The notes: generated by a model from the sequence alone, not told the origin. A stretch of DNA of 50,260 nt from Bog-473 sp036491435 (GCA_036491435.1 DASXBZ010000008.1:1-50260); one strand, 5' to 3'. Positions 1 to 8,192 are shown, numbered from the stretch's first letter. Numbers and translations: made by a program.

Positions 1-219
1 GCCGGGCGGGACGAAACCGGCGGCAACGGGGCCGGCGGCACCGATGGCGGGCGCAGCGGCACCGACGGCGTGGACCGGCCTCACGGTGTGGACGGGACCA
101 ACGGGGTCGCTCCGGTAGGCGGGGGAGTGGAGCCCACGGCGCCGACGACGAACGGCAGACCCGTCGTCGCGCCACAACCAGCCGACATCGCGGTGCCGGC
201 TGACCCGACGCTGAACTGA
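1..219 (+). CDS. C-terminal tail of a TatA/TatB-type Tat translocase subunit (5' end outside window)
   Basis: An open frame enters from the left edge and stops at TGA 217-219, eight bases before tatC. The visible 72 residues are a Gly/Asp/Thr/Pro-rich disordered tail with no fold of its own. In actinobacteria the gene directly before tatC is usually tatA or tatB, whose C-terminal tails are long, polar and poorly conserved. The assignment therefore rests on position and composition only. The diagnostic N-terminal membrane helix and amphipathic helix lie outside the window. Confidence 0.5.
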   Translation, partial: AGRDETGGNGAGGTDGGRSGTDGVDRPHGVDGTNGVAPVGGGVEPTAPTTNGRPVVAPQPADIAVPADPTLN

Positions 220-226
220 CGCCGCC

Positions 227-1027
227 ATGGTGACGCTCCCCTTCACGGCCAAGCGCAAGAACAAGCCGTCGCCGGACAACATGACGCTCGGGGAGCACCT
301 GGGCGAGCTCCGCCGGCGGGTGATCATCTGCGTCGCTGTCTACCTCGCGGCTGCCATTGTCTGCGTGTTTGCCTACGAGCCGATCCTGACCTTCCTGCTG
401 CACCCGCTGTGCAATGTGGTGGCGACGTCAGGCCATTCGGGGTCGTCGCACTCGTTGATCGTCAAGTCGGGCAACACGTGCAATCTCTTCGTGACATCGC
501 CGCTCGACGGTCTGTCCCTGCGCGTCAAGATCGCCCTGTTCGGCGGACTGGTGCTGGCGTCGCCGGTGATCCTCTTCCAGCTCTGGCGCTTCGTGACGCC
601 GGGGCTCAAGGCGGGCGAGCGCAAGTACGCCATCCCCTTCGTGCTCAGCTCGTTCGCGCTCTTCCTCGCCGGCGCGGCCACGGCCTACATCGTCCTGCCC
701 CACGCCCTGGGCTGGCTGCGGTCGGTGGGCGGGCCGAACCTCCAGGCGATCTACGACCCGATCCCGTACCTCGGTCTGATCCTGCTGATGATGACCATCT
801 TCGGGTTGACCTTCGAGTTCCCGGTCGTGCTCGTCTCGCTGGAGCTGGCGCGCGTCGTCACGCCGGCCCAACTCCTCAAATGGTGGCGCTGGGCGATCAT
901 CATCATCGTTGTCGTCGCCGCCGTGTTCACCCCCAGCTCGGACCCCTTCTCGTTGTTCGCCCTCGCCATCCCCCTCGTGAGCTTCTACTTCATCTCCATC
1001 GGCATCGGGAAGCTGCTCGGCCGTTGA
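227..1027 (+). CDS. tatC: Sec-independent protein translocase TatC
   Basis: TatC is the polytopic receptor of the twin-arginine translocase; it binds the RR signal peptide and recruits TatA/B in the cytoplasmic membrane. The 266-residue product has the family N-terminus with the MTLGEHLGELRRR segment at about residues 19-31, followed by six hydrophobic segments. The conserved FxLWRFxxPGL region (about residues 120-130) and the later LTFEFP motif (about residue 192) are clear. The ATG at 227 is the first start after the upstream stop. The stop overlaps the next gene's TTG start (TTGA), so tatC and the helicase are probably co-translated. The tat-tatC-helicase order matches Mycobacterium (tatA-tatC-helY), which supports both neighbours. 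Confidence 0.97.
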   Translation: MVTLPFTAKRKNKPSPDNMTLGEHLGELRRRVIICVAVYLAAAIVCVFAYEPILTFLLHPLCNVVATSGHSGSSHSLIVKSGNTCNLFVTSPLDGLSLRVKIALFGGLVLASPVILFQLWRFVTPGLKAGERKYAIPFVLSSFALFLAGAATAYIVLPHALGWLRSVGGPNLQAIYDPIPYLGLILLMMTIFGLTFEFPVVLVSLELARVVTPAQLLKWWRWAIIIIVVVAAVFTPSSDPFSLFALAIPLVSFYFISIGIGKLLGR

Positions 1028-3156
1028 CGGCGTTCCAATGGCCCGTCCAGGAGACGGCCGGGACGTCGGAGTTCGAGGCCGGACTGCCGTTCGCGCTCGA
1101 CGACTTCCAGCGGGAGGCGTTCACCGCACTCGATTCGGGACACTCGGTGCTCGTCTCGGCGCCTACCGGCTCCGGTAAGACCCTCGTCGCGGCGTACGCG
1201 GTCCACCGCGCCTTGGCCGCACGTGGCAAGGCGTTCTACACGACGCCGCTCAAGGCCCTCTCCAATCAGAAGTACGGCGAACTCGTGGCCTCCTACGGCG
1301 AGGACCACGTGGGCCTGCTCACCGGGGACACGACCGTCCGGCCCCGTGCACCGGCCGTCGTGATGACCACCGAGGTGCTGCGCAACATGCTCCTGGCCGG
1401 CTCCGATCTCCTCGAGGGCCTGCACACCGTCGTCCTCGACGAGGTCCACTTCATCCAGGATCCCTACCGGGGTGGGGTGTGGGAGGAGGTCCTCGTCATG
1501 GCGCCTCCCGAGATCCGTTTCGTGTGCCTCTCGGCCACCGTCAACAACGCCGGCGAGCTGGGTGGGTGGTTGCGCTCGGTGCGGGGCGACACCGCCGTCA
1601 TCGTGGAGCGGGAACGGCCGATCGTCCTGCGGCACCACTTCGCCGTGCACCGGCGCGAGGACGAGGAGCACCTCATGCTCCCGTTGCTGCTCGACAACGG
1701 CCGTCCGGGCGGTGAGGGCCTGCGCATCGACCAGGTGGTGCGCAGGGCACAGCAAGGTGGACGCGGCGCCCACTGGCAAGCGCGGGGTCGCGGGCCGCGC
1801 TTGCCGTACCGGGCGCCGCAGCGGACCGAGATGGTCGAGGAGCTGCGCCACCTCGACATGCTCCCCGCGATCGTGTTCATCTTCAGCCGGGCCGCGTGCG
1901 ACGACGCCGTGCGCCAAGTCATGCGGGACGGCGTGCGACTCACCGACGCCCACGAACGCAAGGCGATCCGCGAGATCGCCGAACGCCGCGTCGAGCAGCT
2001 CGGCGACGACGACCTGCGGGTGCTCGGTTACGACGAATGGCTCGAAGGCCTGGAGCGCGGGCTGGCTGCGCACCACGCCGGGTTGGTGCCGGTCTTCCGC
2101 GAGACCGTCGAGGAATGCTTCGAGGCCGGACTCCTCAAGGTCGTCTTCGCCACCGAGACGCTGTCGCTCGGCATCAACATGCCGGCGCGCTCGGTGGTGA
2201 TCGAGCGGTTCAGCAAATACGGGGGTGCGGGCCGGGCGACGCTCACGTCGGGGGAGTACCTGCAACTGACCGGACGGGCGGGACGGCGGGGGCTCGACCA
2301 GGAAGGCCACGCAGTGGTGTGCTGGTCCAACGAGATCACGTTCGCCGAGGTGGCCCGGGTCGCCGTCGCCCCGCCGCCGGACCTGCGTTCCGCGTTCCGG
2401 CCCACCTACAACCTGGCCGTCAACCTGGTGGCGCGCTTCGACCGCGAGACGGCGCACGTCGTGCTGCATCGTTCGTTCGCCCAGTGGCAGGCCCGGTCAC
2501 CCGACCTGCTGACCCGCCAGCTTGACCACCGGCTCGGCGTCCTGGAGAAGACGGGCTACGTCGAGGGCTGGGCGCTGACGCCCGCGGGCCGCCAGCTGTC
2601 TCGGATCTACCACGAGAGCGACCTGCTGATCGCCGAAGCGCTGCGCGAGGAGCTCCTCGTGGACGCCGAGCCTTCCGTCCTGGCGGGGGTGCTCTCCTCT
2701 GTCGTCTTCGAGCCGCGCCGGGCGCGGCGCGCGCCGGGCCAGCCGCACCACGGCCCGCGCCGGGGGAAGAAGCGGGCCCCCCTGCAGGACCGGCTCGGCG
2801 ACAAGCGGACCGCCGACCTGAGCCGCCGTTGTGAGACCCTCTCGGCCCTGGCGGAGCGGATCCGCGCCACCGAAGAGGCCCACGGGGTGCCCCGCACCCG
2901 CCAGCCGGCGCCCGGCCTCGCCACCGCCGTGGCGTCGTGGGCCCGCGGCGCGTCGCTGGCGGTGGCCATGGGGGTGGCAGGCCGCGACGTGGGCGAGCTC
3001 GCCCCCGGGGACTTCGTGCGCACCATGAAGTCGGTGGCGGACCTGGCCCAGCAGGTCTCGCACACCGCCACCGATCCCGGGGTGGCGGCGGCCGCCCGGG
3101 AGGCGGTCCAGCTGCTGCTCCGTGGCGTCGTGGCGGGCGGGCTCCCGGGCGCCTGA
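1024..3156 (+). CDS. helY: Ski2/Mtr4-like DEVH-box RNA helicase (HelY-like)
   Basis: Superfamily 2 ATP-dependent helicase of the Ski2/Mtr4 class, thought to act in RNA turnover. Walker A (APTGSGKT) is at about residues 46-53, the Walker B/motif II is DEVH, motif III is SAT and motif VI is QLTGRAGRRG. The last ~150 residues match a DSHCT-type helical domain (GELAPGDFVRTMKSVADL). The product is about 710 residues, shorter than the roughly 900-residue mycobacterial HelY. I chose TTG 1024 because it overlaps the tatC stop (TTGA) and leaves a normal lead into the Q-motif region. The open frame extends upstream to 409, but that part lies inside tatC in another frame. No ATG is available between the tatC stop and the Walker A motif. 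Confidence 0.9.
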   Translation: MTAFQWPVQETAGTSEFEAGLPFALDDFQREAFTALDSGHSVLVSAPTGSGKTLVAAYAVHRALAARGKAFYTTPLKALSNQKYGELVASYGEDHVGLLTGDTTVRPRAPAVVMTTEVLRNMLLAGSDLLEGLHTVVLDEVHFIQDPYRGGVWEEVLVMAPPEIRFVCLSATVNNAGELGGWLRSVRGDTAVIVERERPIVLRHHFAVHRREDEEHLMLPLLLDNGRPGGEGLRIDQVVRRAQQGGRGAHWQARGRGPRLPYRAPQRTEMVEELRHLDMLPAIVFIFSRAACDDAVRQVMRDGVRLTDAHERKAIREIAERRVEQLGDDDLRVLGYDEWLEGLERGLAAHHAGLVPVFRETVEECFEAGLLKVVFATETLSLGINMPARSVVIERFSKYGGAGRATLTSGEYLQLTGRAGRRGLDQEGHAVVCWSNEITFAEVARVAVAPPPDLRSAFRPTYNLAVNLVARFDRETAHVVLHRSFAQWQARSPDLLTRQLDHRLGVLEKTGYVEGWALTPAGRQLSRIYHESDLLIAEALREELLVDAEPSVLAGVLSSVVFEPRRARRAPGQPHHGPRRGKKRAPLQDRLGDKRTADLSRRCETLSALAERIRATEEAHGVPRTRQPAPGLATAVASWARGASLAVAMGVAGRDVGELAPGDFVRTMKSVADLAQQVSHTATDPGVAAAAREAVQLLLRGVVAGGLPGA

Positions 3157-3283
3157 AGGCCCTACCGGGGGCAACGGCCGGGCCTTTGATTCGGGCGATT
3201 TTCCGTCGCTCCGGAGCGCCCATTGCGGCCCGGCGCCCTATCCGCCACCGCCGCGTCACCCTCGTTCTAGGGTTAGCCGGGCA

Positions 3284-4939
3284 ATGTTTCCCTACTCCGA
3301 AGAGCACTTCAGTGTGGACGAGGAGACAGTCCTCCGCCGGTACTTCACCAACCTGGATCTGCCGGTATTTGCCCTGGTCAACCTGCCCGAGGTGGTCAAA
3401 GGCGCCCTCTTCGCCCGTTACTCGCGCTCGCCGAAGAACCTGCGCCGGCTCTTCCTCGACGAGTTCGTCGGGGAGCTCGACGTGTCGGGGGATGCGTCGG
3501 TCGACGCCACCGTCGGACTGGCCCGCGCGGAGCAGCTCTACGAGCGCGTCTTCGTGGAGTACGGCGACGATTCGGTGGCGCAACTCGGCGGCGTCCACCT
3601 GGCGTGCGAACAGGCGTCCAACGTGCTCTCCAAGGTCCTCGAGTGGGGGCGCCTCATGGCGTACCTCGAGCAGTCGACGCGGTACATCGCGTACAACCAG
3701 CGCCTCGACAACGGCCAGTACCGCTATTACCGGCCACCCGAAATCCTCGAGTCCTCCCACGGCGCGCGCTTCGTGGGGGAGATGGACCGGGTGTTCGACA
3801 CCTACGGCGAGCTGTTGCCGATGATGCAGACGTGGGTCGCCGAACGGTTCCCCCAGCAGTCGGGTGACAGCGACTTCGTGTACCGGCAGGCGACGCGCGC
3901 GAAGTCGCTCGATGCGCTGCGCGGGCTGCTCCCCGCGTCGTCGCTGTCGAACATCGGGATCTACGGGACGGGCCAGTCCTACGAGCAGCTGCTGTTGCGC
4001 ATGCGCGCCCACCCGCTGCCCGAAGCGCGCTCGTATGCGGACCTCATGCTGACCGAGCTGCGCAAGGTGATCCCGTCGTTCTTGCAACGTGTCGATGTCG
4101 CCGAGCGCGGGGGCGAGTGGTCGGCCTACCTGGCATCGACGCGCGAGCAGACCCGGCGCGTCGTCGCCCGCCTGTGGCCCGACATGTCCGACACGATGCC
4201 CGTCGGCGCGTCGGGGCAGCCGGATCCGGACGGGGACGACCGAGAAGTGGTGCTCCTCGACTTCGACCCCGAAGGGGAGGAGAAACTCCTCGTCGCGGCG
4301 TGTTTCTCGTACCTCGACTGTTCAGAGCGCGAAGCGGCGCGGCGGGTCCGGCTGCTCGGGCACGACGACCGAGTGGCGCTGCTCCGTGCGTATGTCGGGG
4401 AGCGTCGGAATCGCCGCCACCGCCCCGGCCGCGGCTTCGAGCGGACCGACTATCGGTTCGAACTCGTCACCGATTACGGCGCGTTCCGCGACCTGCAGCG
4501 CCATCGCATGCTGACGATCGAATGGCAGCGGCTCGGCGTTTCGCTGGGCTACGACATGCCGGACCTCGTGGCCGAGTCGGGGCTCGGTGACCGCTACGAC
4601 GAAGCGATCACCCGCGCCGAGGACCTCTACTGGTCGCTGTTTCCCGACTTTCCGGAGCAGGCGTCGTACGCGGCTGCGCTCGCGCACCGGATCCGGTACA
4701 TCTTGCAACTCAACGCACGCGAGGCGATGCACCTGCTCGAGCTCCGCTCCGGCACCCAGGGGCATCCGGCGTACCGGCGGGTGGCACAGCAGATGCACCG
4801 CGCCATCGCCGAGGTCGCCGGTCACCGCGCTCTCGCCGAAGCGATGTCCTTCGTCGACCACGGGGCGACCGACCTCGAACGCCTCGAGTCGGAGCGCCGG
4901 GCCGAACGTCGGCGGACGGAAAAATCTGCAACGCGTTGA
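3284..4939 (+). CDS. Long ThyX-like protein (two flavin-dependent thymidylate synthase-type halves)
   Basis: The 551-residue protein resembles two ThyX-type domains in tandem. The first half has a YGDDSVAQLGGVH stretch followed by LEQSTRYI, which recalls the ThyX pattern YGHxS...EH and the (N/S)ExSxRY signature. The second half has LQRHRMLTIEWQRLG, which recalls the ThyX RHR...S signature. Classical ThyX is about 220-250 residues. Long homologues annotated as FAD-dependent thymidylate synthase occur in actinobacteria, but I do not know that this form makes dTMP. The first half lacks the RHR triad at the expected place, and the second half lacks the usual SxR, so a non-catalytic or altered role is possible. 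ATG 3284 follows a TAGGGT hexamer by ten bases and has no clear Shine-Dalgarno, which fits a leaderless mRNA. Confidence 0.7.
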   Translation: MFPYSEEHFSVDEETVLRRYFTNLDLPVFALVNLPEVVKGALFARYSRSPKNLRRLFLDEFVGELDVSGDASVDATVGLARAEQLYERVFVEYGDDSVAQLGGVHLACEQASNVLSKVLEWGRLMAYLEQSTRYIAYNQRLDNGQYRYYRPPEILESSHGARFVGEMDRVFDTYGELLPMMQTWVAERFPQQSGDSDFVYRQATRAKSLDALRGLLPASSLSNIGIYGTGQSYEQLLLRMRAHPLPEARSYADLMLTELRKVIPSFLQRVDVAERGGEWSAYLASTREQTRRVVARLWPDMSDTMPVGASGQPDPDGDDREVVLLDFDPEGEEKLLVAACFSYLDCSEREAARRVRLLGHDDRVALLRAYVGERRNRRHRPGRGFERTDYRFELVTDYGAFRDLQRHRMLTIEWQRLGVSLGYDMPDLVAESGLGDRYDEAITRAEDLYWSLFPDFPEQASYAAALAHRIRYILQLNAREAMHLLELRSGTQGHPAYRRVAQQMHRAIAEVAGHRALAEAMSFVDHGATDLERLESERRAERRRTEKSATR

Positions 4940-4986
4940 CCAGGGGGTAACCGCGTTCTCCCTGGTGACGACCGTCTCAGAGTCAG

Positions 4987-5017
4987 TTGACGCGCCCACC
5001 CCCGACTTGCCTAATGT
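4987..5017 (+). promoter_or_regulatory. Putative promoter of the 5.1 kb RNA candidate
   Basis: A -35 element TTGACG (4987-4992) is followed after 19 bases by TAATGT (5012-5017), which fits the TAnnnT pattern of actinobacterial -10 elements. The 19-base spacer is longer than the usual 17-18. The predicted start of transcription is near 5024. Confidence 0.4.
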
Positions 5018-5023
5018 ACGGCT

Positions 5024-5210
5024 GTCCCCGACGCCCCAAAGGAACACTGCAGCAGGGAACAGCTGATGCAGGCAGGGGGGGATGTGCTGTGAGAGGCGGT
5101 GGTAGGCCCTGGGGGTCGAGTAGAGAACGTGTTGCTTGCCTGGCTACCCCGGGTCAGCAAGATGGCGCCAAAGACCCCAGGGCTTGCCCGCCAAAATCTC
5201 CCCAATCCCG
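5024..5210 (+). ncRNA. Candidate structured small RNA, long rod-like fold
   Basis: Successive complementary segments nest into one rod: GGGGGGG 5075-5081 with TCTCCCC 5197-5203 (includes G-U pairs), GGCGG 5095-5099 with CCGCC 5188-5192, GCCCTGGGGGTC 5106-5117 with GACCCCAGGGC 5173-5183 (one bulged G), and CTTGC 5135-5139 with GCAAG 5157-5161. A 13-base bulge (5082-5094) faces four bases on the other side. A rod with an asymmetric central bulge and a transcript of roughly 190 nt recalls 6S RNA, but I cannot match a known family. It lacks the conserved tip of SRP RNA and the tRNA-like ends of tmRNA. The ends are inferred from the promoter and the outermost stem. Confidence 0.4.
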
Positions 5211-5247
5211 TCCGTCGGTCTCATCTCCCGCGCCGCGCGCACAGCGA

Positions 5248-5275
5248 TTGAACGGCTGCACGGACCGTCTATGCT
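5248..5275 (+). promoter_or_regulatory. Promoter of the DUF4193 gene
   Basis: TTGAAC (5248-5253), a 16-base spacer and TATGCT (5270-5275) form a good housekeeping-type promoter. Transcription would start around 5282, only a few bases before the ATG at 5286, so the message would be leaderless or nearly so. Confidence 0.5.
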
Positions 5276-5285
5276 CCGGCGGCAA

Positions 5286-5795
5286 ATGGCGACCAAGAAG
5301 AAGGGCAAAGTCGAGGAGATCGAGGCCGAGAGCCCCGACGCGGCCGAGGAAGAGGCCCTTGACGAGGAAGAACCCGATCTCGAAGACGACGAGCTCGAAG
5401 ACATCGAGGACGAAGACGAGGCCGTCGTCGGCGATGACGACGACGATGAGGTGGCCGACGTCGACGAGGAGGAAGAGGACGAAGTCGACGAGATCCTGAC
5501 CGCCTCGCCGGCGGCGGTGGTGGAGCGCTCAGGGGAGGGCGACGACGAGGAGGAGGAAGAGGAGCCCGACGACGAGGACGTCGAGGCCAGCCTGGACGTC
5601 ATCCTGAAGGAACGCCTCGTTGTCGAGGACGAGCCCGAGGACGAAGAGGCGACCGACCAGGAGGACAAGACCGAGGGCAACGAGCGGGTCCTGCCCAAGC
5701 AGCCCGACGAGTTCGTGTGCCGTTCCTGCTTCCTGGTCAAGCATCCCAGCCAGCTGGCAGACAAGAAGAACATGCTCTGCCGGGATTGTGTCTGA
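5286..5795 (+). CDS. DUF4193-family acidic zinc-ribbon protein
   Basis: The first ~125 of 169 residues are extremely rich in Asp and Glu (runs such as DDDDDE and EEEEEE) after a lysine-rich start (MATKKKGK). The C-terminus VLPKQPDEFVCRSCFLVKHP...CRDC matches the actinobacterial DUF4193 family (Rv2699c-like) and forms a CxxC...CxxC zinc-ribbon candidate. The function of the family is unknown to me. The acidic segment is much longer than in the mycobacterial relative. ATG 5286 is preferred over the upstream frame because a promoter ends ten bases before it and the lysine-rich N-terminus is the family's usual start. The last codons overlap the GTG start of the next gene. Confidence 0.8.
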   Translation: MATKKKGKVEEIEAESPDAAEEEALDEEEPDLEDDELEDIEDEDEAVVGDDDDDEVADVDEEEEDEVDEILTASPAAVVERSGEGDDEEEEEEPDDEDVEASLDVILKERLVVEDEPEDEEATDQEDKTEGNERVLPKQPDEFVCRSCFLVKHPSQLADKKNMLCRDCV

Positions 5796-6327
5796 CGAGT
5801 CGAGCGCGGACGATGCGGCGGCCAAGAACGGCCTTTTGCGCCGCACACTCGACCTCTGCATTTTCGCCCCGGTCGGCGTGGCGATGAACATCATCGATGA
5901 TCTGCCCGGCCTGATCGACAAGGGGCGCGAACGCGTCGAGCAGGAGATCAGCAACGCCCGCATAGCGGGTGAGTACGTGGTGGGTCGCTTCCAGCGGCGC
6001 CTGTCGGCGCAAGTCGACACCCTGCTGCACAGCGGCGACGGTGCGCCACCCGAGGCAGCCGCAGAGCCGGACCGGGGTGCTGCGCCCGCTTCTGCGCCCC
6101 CGGCTCGGCCCGCACCCGACGCCGCCGACGCGGCGACGCTCGGCGCAGCCCTCGCCGATTACGACACGCTGAGCGCATCGCAGGTCGTCCGGCGGCTCGA
6201 GGGGCTCGGCCCCGAAGAGCTGCGGGCCGTCCAGCGCTACGAATCCGCCACCCGGCACCGCCGCACGATCTTGAACCGGGCCAGCCAGCTCCTCGAGGAG
6301 GGGCCGGCCACTGCGTCCTCCGGCTGA
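5788..6327 (+). CDS. Conserved-looking hypothetical protein
   Basis: A 179-residue product that I do not recognise. Residues about 20-75 (RRTLDLCIFAPVGVAMNIID onward to RFQRR) look amphipathic and helical with a short hydrophobic stretch, suggesting peripheral membrane association. A Pro/Ala-rich linker (about 90-110) follows, then a helical segment (LSASQVVRRLEGLGPEELRAVQRYE) that resembles a short SAP/HeH-like or helix-hairpin element. GTG 5788 overlaps the stop of the DUF4193 gene, so the two are likely translated together. ATG 5884 is an alternative start that would remove the N-terminal helix. Confidence 0.6.
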   Translation: MSDESSADDAAAKNGLLRRTLDLCIFAPVGVAMNIIDDLPGLIDKGRERVEQEISNARIAGEYVVGRFQRRLSAQVDTLLHSGDGAPPEAAAEPDRGAAPASAPPARPAPDAADAATLGAALADYDTLSASQVVRRLEGLGPEELRAVQRYESATRHRRTILNRASQLLEEGPATASSG

Positions 6328-6332
6328 ACGCG

Positions 6333-6788
6333 GTGGAGCTGGCCCGTCCGGCGACCGACGCGGACCGCGCGCCGTGTCTGCAGCTGCTCGGAGCGGCGCT
6401 GGCACACGCGAAGTCGATGCGCGGCGGCCCGGCACTGGTCGGAACCGCGACCCCCGAAGACCTGCTCGGCCGCTGGGCCGACGCCGACGTCCCAGCGGCG
6501 CTGTTCGTGGGGGAGTACGAGGGTGCCGTGGTCGGCGTGCTCGCGGTGGCCGCACACGACAGCGGCGACCAGCGCCGGGGTCGGATCGAGTGCTGCTATG
6601 TCGACGAGGATGCCCGCGGTGTGGGGGTGGGCACCGCGCTCATGGACGCCGCAGTCGCGTGGTGTGAGGCGTCGGCATGTGTCGAGGTCGATGCGCTGGC
6701 GCTCCCCGGTGACCGGTCTACGAAGCAGCGTCTCGAGGCGGCCGGTTTCACGGCGCGCCTGCTGACCCTCAGCCGCCGGTTGGACTGA
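6333..6788 (+). CDS. GNAT-family N-acetyltransferase
   Basis: The 151-residue protein has the GNAT fold order: an N-terminal strand and helix, a central LFVGEYEGAVVGVLAV strand pair, then the acetyl-CoA-binding loop in YVDEDARGVGVGTALMD (R-G-V-G-V-G, about residues 90-105) and a C-terminal EAAGF strand/helix. The substrate is not predictable. The GTG start lies five bases after the stop of the preceding gene, so it belongs to the same short operon as DUF4193. Its 3' end overlaps the convergent RG-rich gene by 20 bases. Confidence 0.8.
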   Translation: MELARPATDADRAPCLQLLGAALAHAKSMRGGPALVGTATPEDLLGRWADADVPAALFVGEYEGAVVGVLAVAAHDSGDQRRGRIECCYVDEDARGVGVGTALMDAAVAWCEASACVEVDALALPGDRSTKQRLEAAGFTARLLTLSRRLD

Positions 6789-8028
6789 AGCGTCGCTCCG
6801 CGTCGACGCGGCGCGGGGGTGGCGGCGGAATGCGCAAGCCCAGCAGCTTGGCCAACGCTGGCACCGCGCCGGCAGCGTGTCGGGCGGCTTGGCGCGCCAC
6901 CTCGTCGTCGGGGATCCCCGCCGGCTTGACGTTGCGGCGCACCGGTGAGGCCACGACCGCATCGAGCAGTTGCATCCACTCCTCGGGCGCCTTCTCGGAC
7001 GAAAGCGCCTCGCCGGCGGCGCCGGCCAGCCGCACGGCCAACTCGGCGGGGCAGCGCGTGCCGGGCTCCGGCGGCCGGATGGACGCCTCGACGGCCTGCT
7101 GCACGCGCCCGTCGTTCAGGGCGTTGGTGATGCGGGCGAGCCACTCCTCGCGCAGCGCCGTGGTGCGTTGGTCGAGGGACTCCTGCAAGGCTTTCGCCAT
7201 CGCCCGCCCCTCGTCGTCGAGGTTCAGCGTGCGCGAGGCCGCAACCACGGCGCGCAGCTCGCGTAGGCGGTATTCCTTGCCGGCCGTCTGGGCGACCGAG
7301 GCGCGGTCCTTCCATTCGGCCAGGCGCACCGTAGGGCTGAGCTCGTCGGCCATGGTGAGCAACGCGTCGCCGGCGACCGGCGGTTTCCCGGCCGCCTTGG
7401 CCGCGGTGTTCTGCGCGTCGATGGCCTGGCGTACGGCCTGGAGGCCGCCCCGCAAGAGTTGCTCCGCGATGGGGATCTGCTCGGGACGCAGGGTGGCGAG
7501 CATGGCGTTTCGGTGCACGGTGGACGTCGGCGCGGCGGGGCGCTCGCCCCGGGCGGGCCGCGCGTCTCGCTCACCGGGCCGCCGGCCTCCGGGCCGGCGC
7601 GGCCCGCTTGCCGCACGGGGCCGGTCCCCGGGTTCGCCGCCGCGCTGATCACGTGTGTCGCCGTCACGATCCCCGCGGCCGCGCCGCTCGCGTCGGTCAC
7701 GGCCTTCACCGTCATCGCGTCGCCGCTTGTTGGAACCCGGCGCAAGGACCACTGAAACGTCCGGTGCACGCTTGGGGGTGCCGCGAACTTCGATACGCCC
7801 CTCGGCCTTCTCGGGGGAGCGCTGCGGCTTGGCCTCCGACAACGACAGGACCTCGATGCCTTCGAGGCTCACCTCGACCTCGGCGAGCAGGACGGAGCCG
7901 ACCTTCTCGCCGGACGGCACCAGCGCCGCCTCCACGACGCCCTTGGGCTGGCGCGCGCCCGCGGCGCGCCACGTCCAGGACCCGTCCGCGGTTTGGCTGG
8001 TCAACTCGATGTCGATCCGGCGTGACAT
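6769..8028 (-). CDS. Hypothetical protein with RG-rich central linker
   Basis: A 419-residue product of unknown function in three parts. Residues 1-90 are beta-rich (MSRRIDIELTSQTADGSWTW...). Residues about 95-170 are a highly charged, disordered Arg/Gly/Asp-rich stretch (RDRRERRGRGDRDGD, GPRRPGGRRPGER), of the type found in RNA-binding proteins. Residues 170-419 are alpha-helical, ending in a PPPPPRR segment. Nucleic-acid binding is an inference from the RG-rich linker only. ATG 8028 is preceded by TAGCGT nine bases upstream, so a leaderless message is likely. It is transcribed divergently from htrA and converges on the GNAT gene. Confidence 0.65.
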   Translation of the reverse strand: MSRRIDIELTSQTADGSWTWRAAGARQPKGVVEAALVPSGEKVGSVLLAEVEVSLEGIEVLSLSEAKPQRSPEKAEGRIEVRGTPKRAPDVSVVLAPGSNKRRRDDGEGRDRRERRGRGDRDGDTRDQRGGEPGDRPRAASGPRRPGGRRPGERDARPARGERPAAPTSTVHRNAMLATLRPEQIPIAEQLLRGGLQAVRQAIDAQNTAAKAAGKPPVAGDALLTMADELSPTVRLAEWKDRASVAQTAGKEYRLRELRAVVAASRTLNLDDEGRAMAKALQESLDQRTTALREEWLARITNALNDGRVQQAVEASIRPPEPGTRCPAELAVRLAGAAGEALSSEKAPEEWMQLLDAVVASPVRRNVKPAGIPDDEVARQAARHAAGAVPALAKLLGLRIPPPPPRRVDAERRFSPTGG

Positions 8029-8090
8029 GCGGCGGACACGCTACCGCGCTCCACGCAGGCCGCCGATGCCGCCATCCGATGGGCATCCCG

Positions 8091-8186
8091 TAACATGGGT
8101 CCGGACGTCCGCAGGAGGGCGGGAACCGCCGGGACGGGCGACCACCCACCGCAAAGCGGTGCGGCGGACCCGGCCCCTTCAGGAGG
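8091..8186 (+). promoter_or_regulatory. Leader of the HtrA gene: -10-like element, hairpins and strong RBS
   Basis: TAACAT (8091-8096) fits a -10 element. Downstream lie two clear hairpins, GGCGG-GAA-CCGCC (8118-8130) and CACCGC-AAA-GCGGTG (8147-8161), inside a possible closing pair GGGTCCG (8097-8103) with CGGACCC (8165-8171). The RBS AGGAGG (8181-8186) is seven bases before the ATG, an unusually strong site for this window. If transcription starts near 8103, the closing stem would be incomplete, so a regulatory fold is uncertain. Confidence 0.4.
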
Positions 8187-8192
8187 ATCCAG

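Larger units (their letters stand above)
4940..5285 (+). other. 346-base intergenic region holding two promoters and an RNA candidate
   Basis: No convincing protein gene is present; the open frames here have arbitrary, arginine/serine/proline-rich translations. At the left end a 7-bp stem (ACCAGGG 4939-4945 with CCCTGGT 4960-4966, 14-base loop) may terminate the ThyX-like transcript, though no T-run follows. The rest contains a promoter (4987-5017), a long nested inverted structure (5075-5203) and a second promoter just before the DUF4193 gene (5248-5275). A second promoter this close to that start implies that the stretch before it is its own transcription unit. Confidence 0.55.

Noticed and set aside
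985..2469. Long minus-strand open frames across helY and other genes
   Set aside because: They are antisense shadows produced by high GC content, with His/Arg/Pro/Gln-rich translations and no motifs.
5024..5210. SRP RNA, tmRNA or RNase P RNA
   Set aside because: No SRP tip motif (GGAA-type loop with AGCAGC), no tRNA-like ends, and no GAGGAAAGUCC segment of RNase P RNA.
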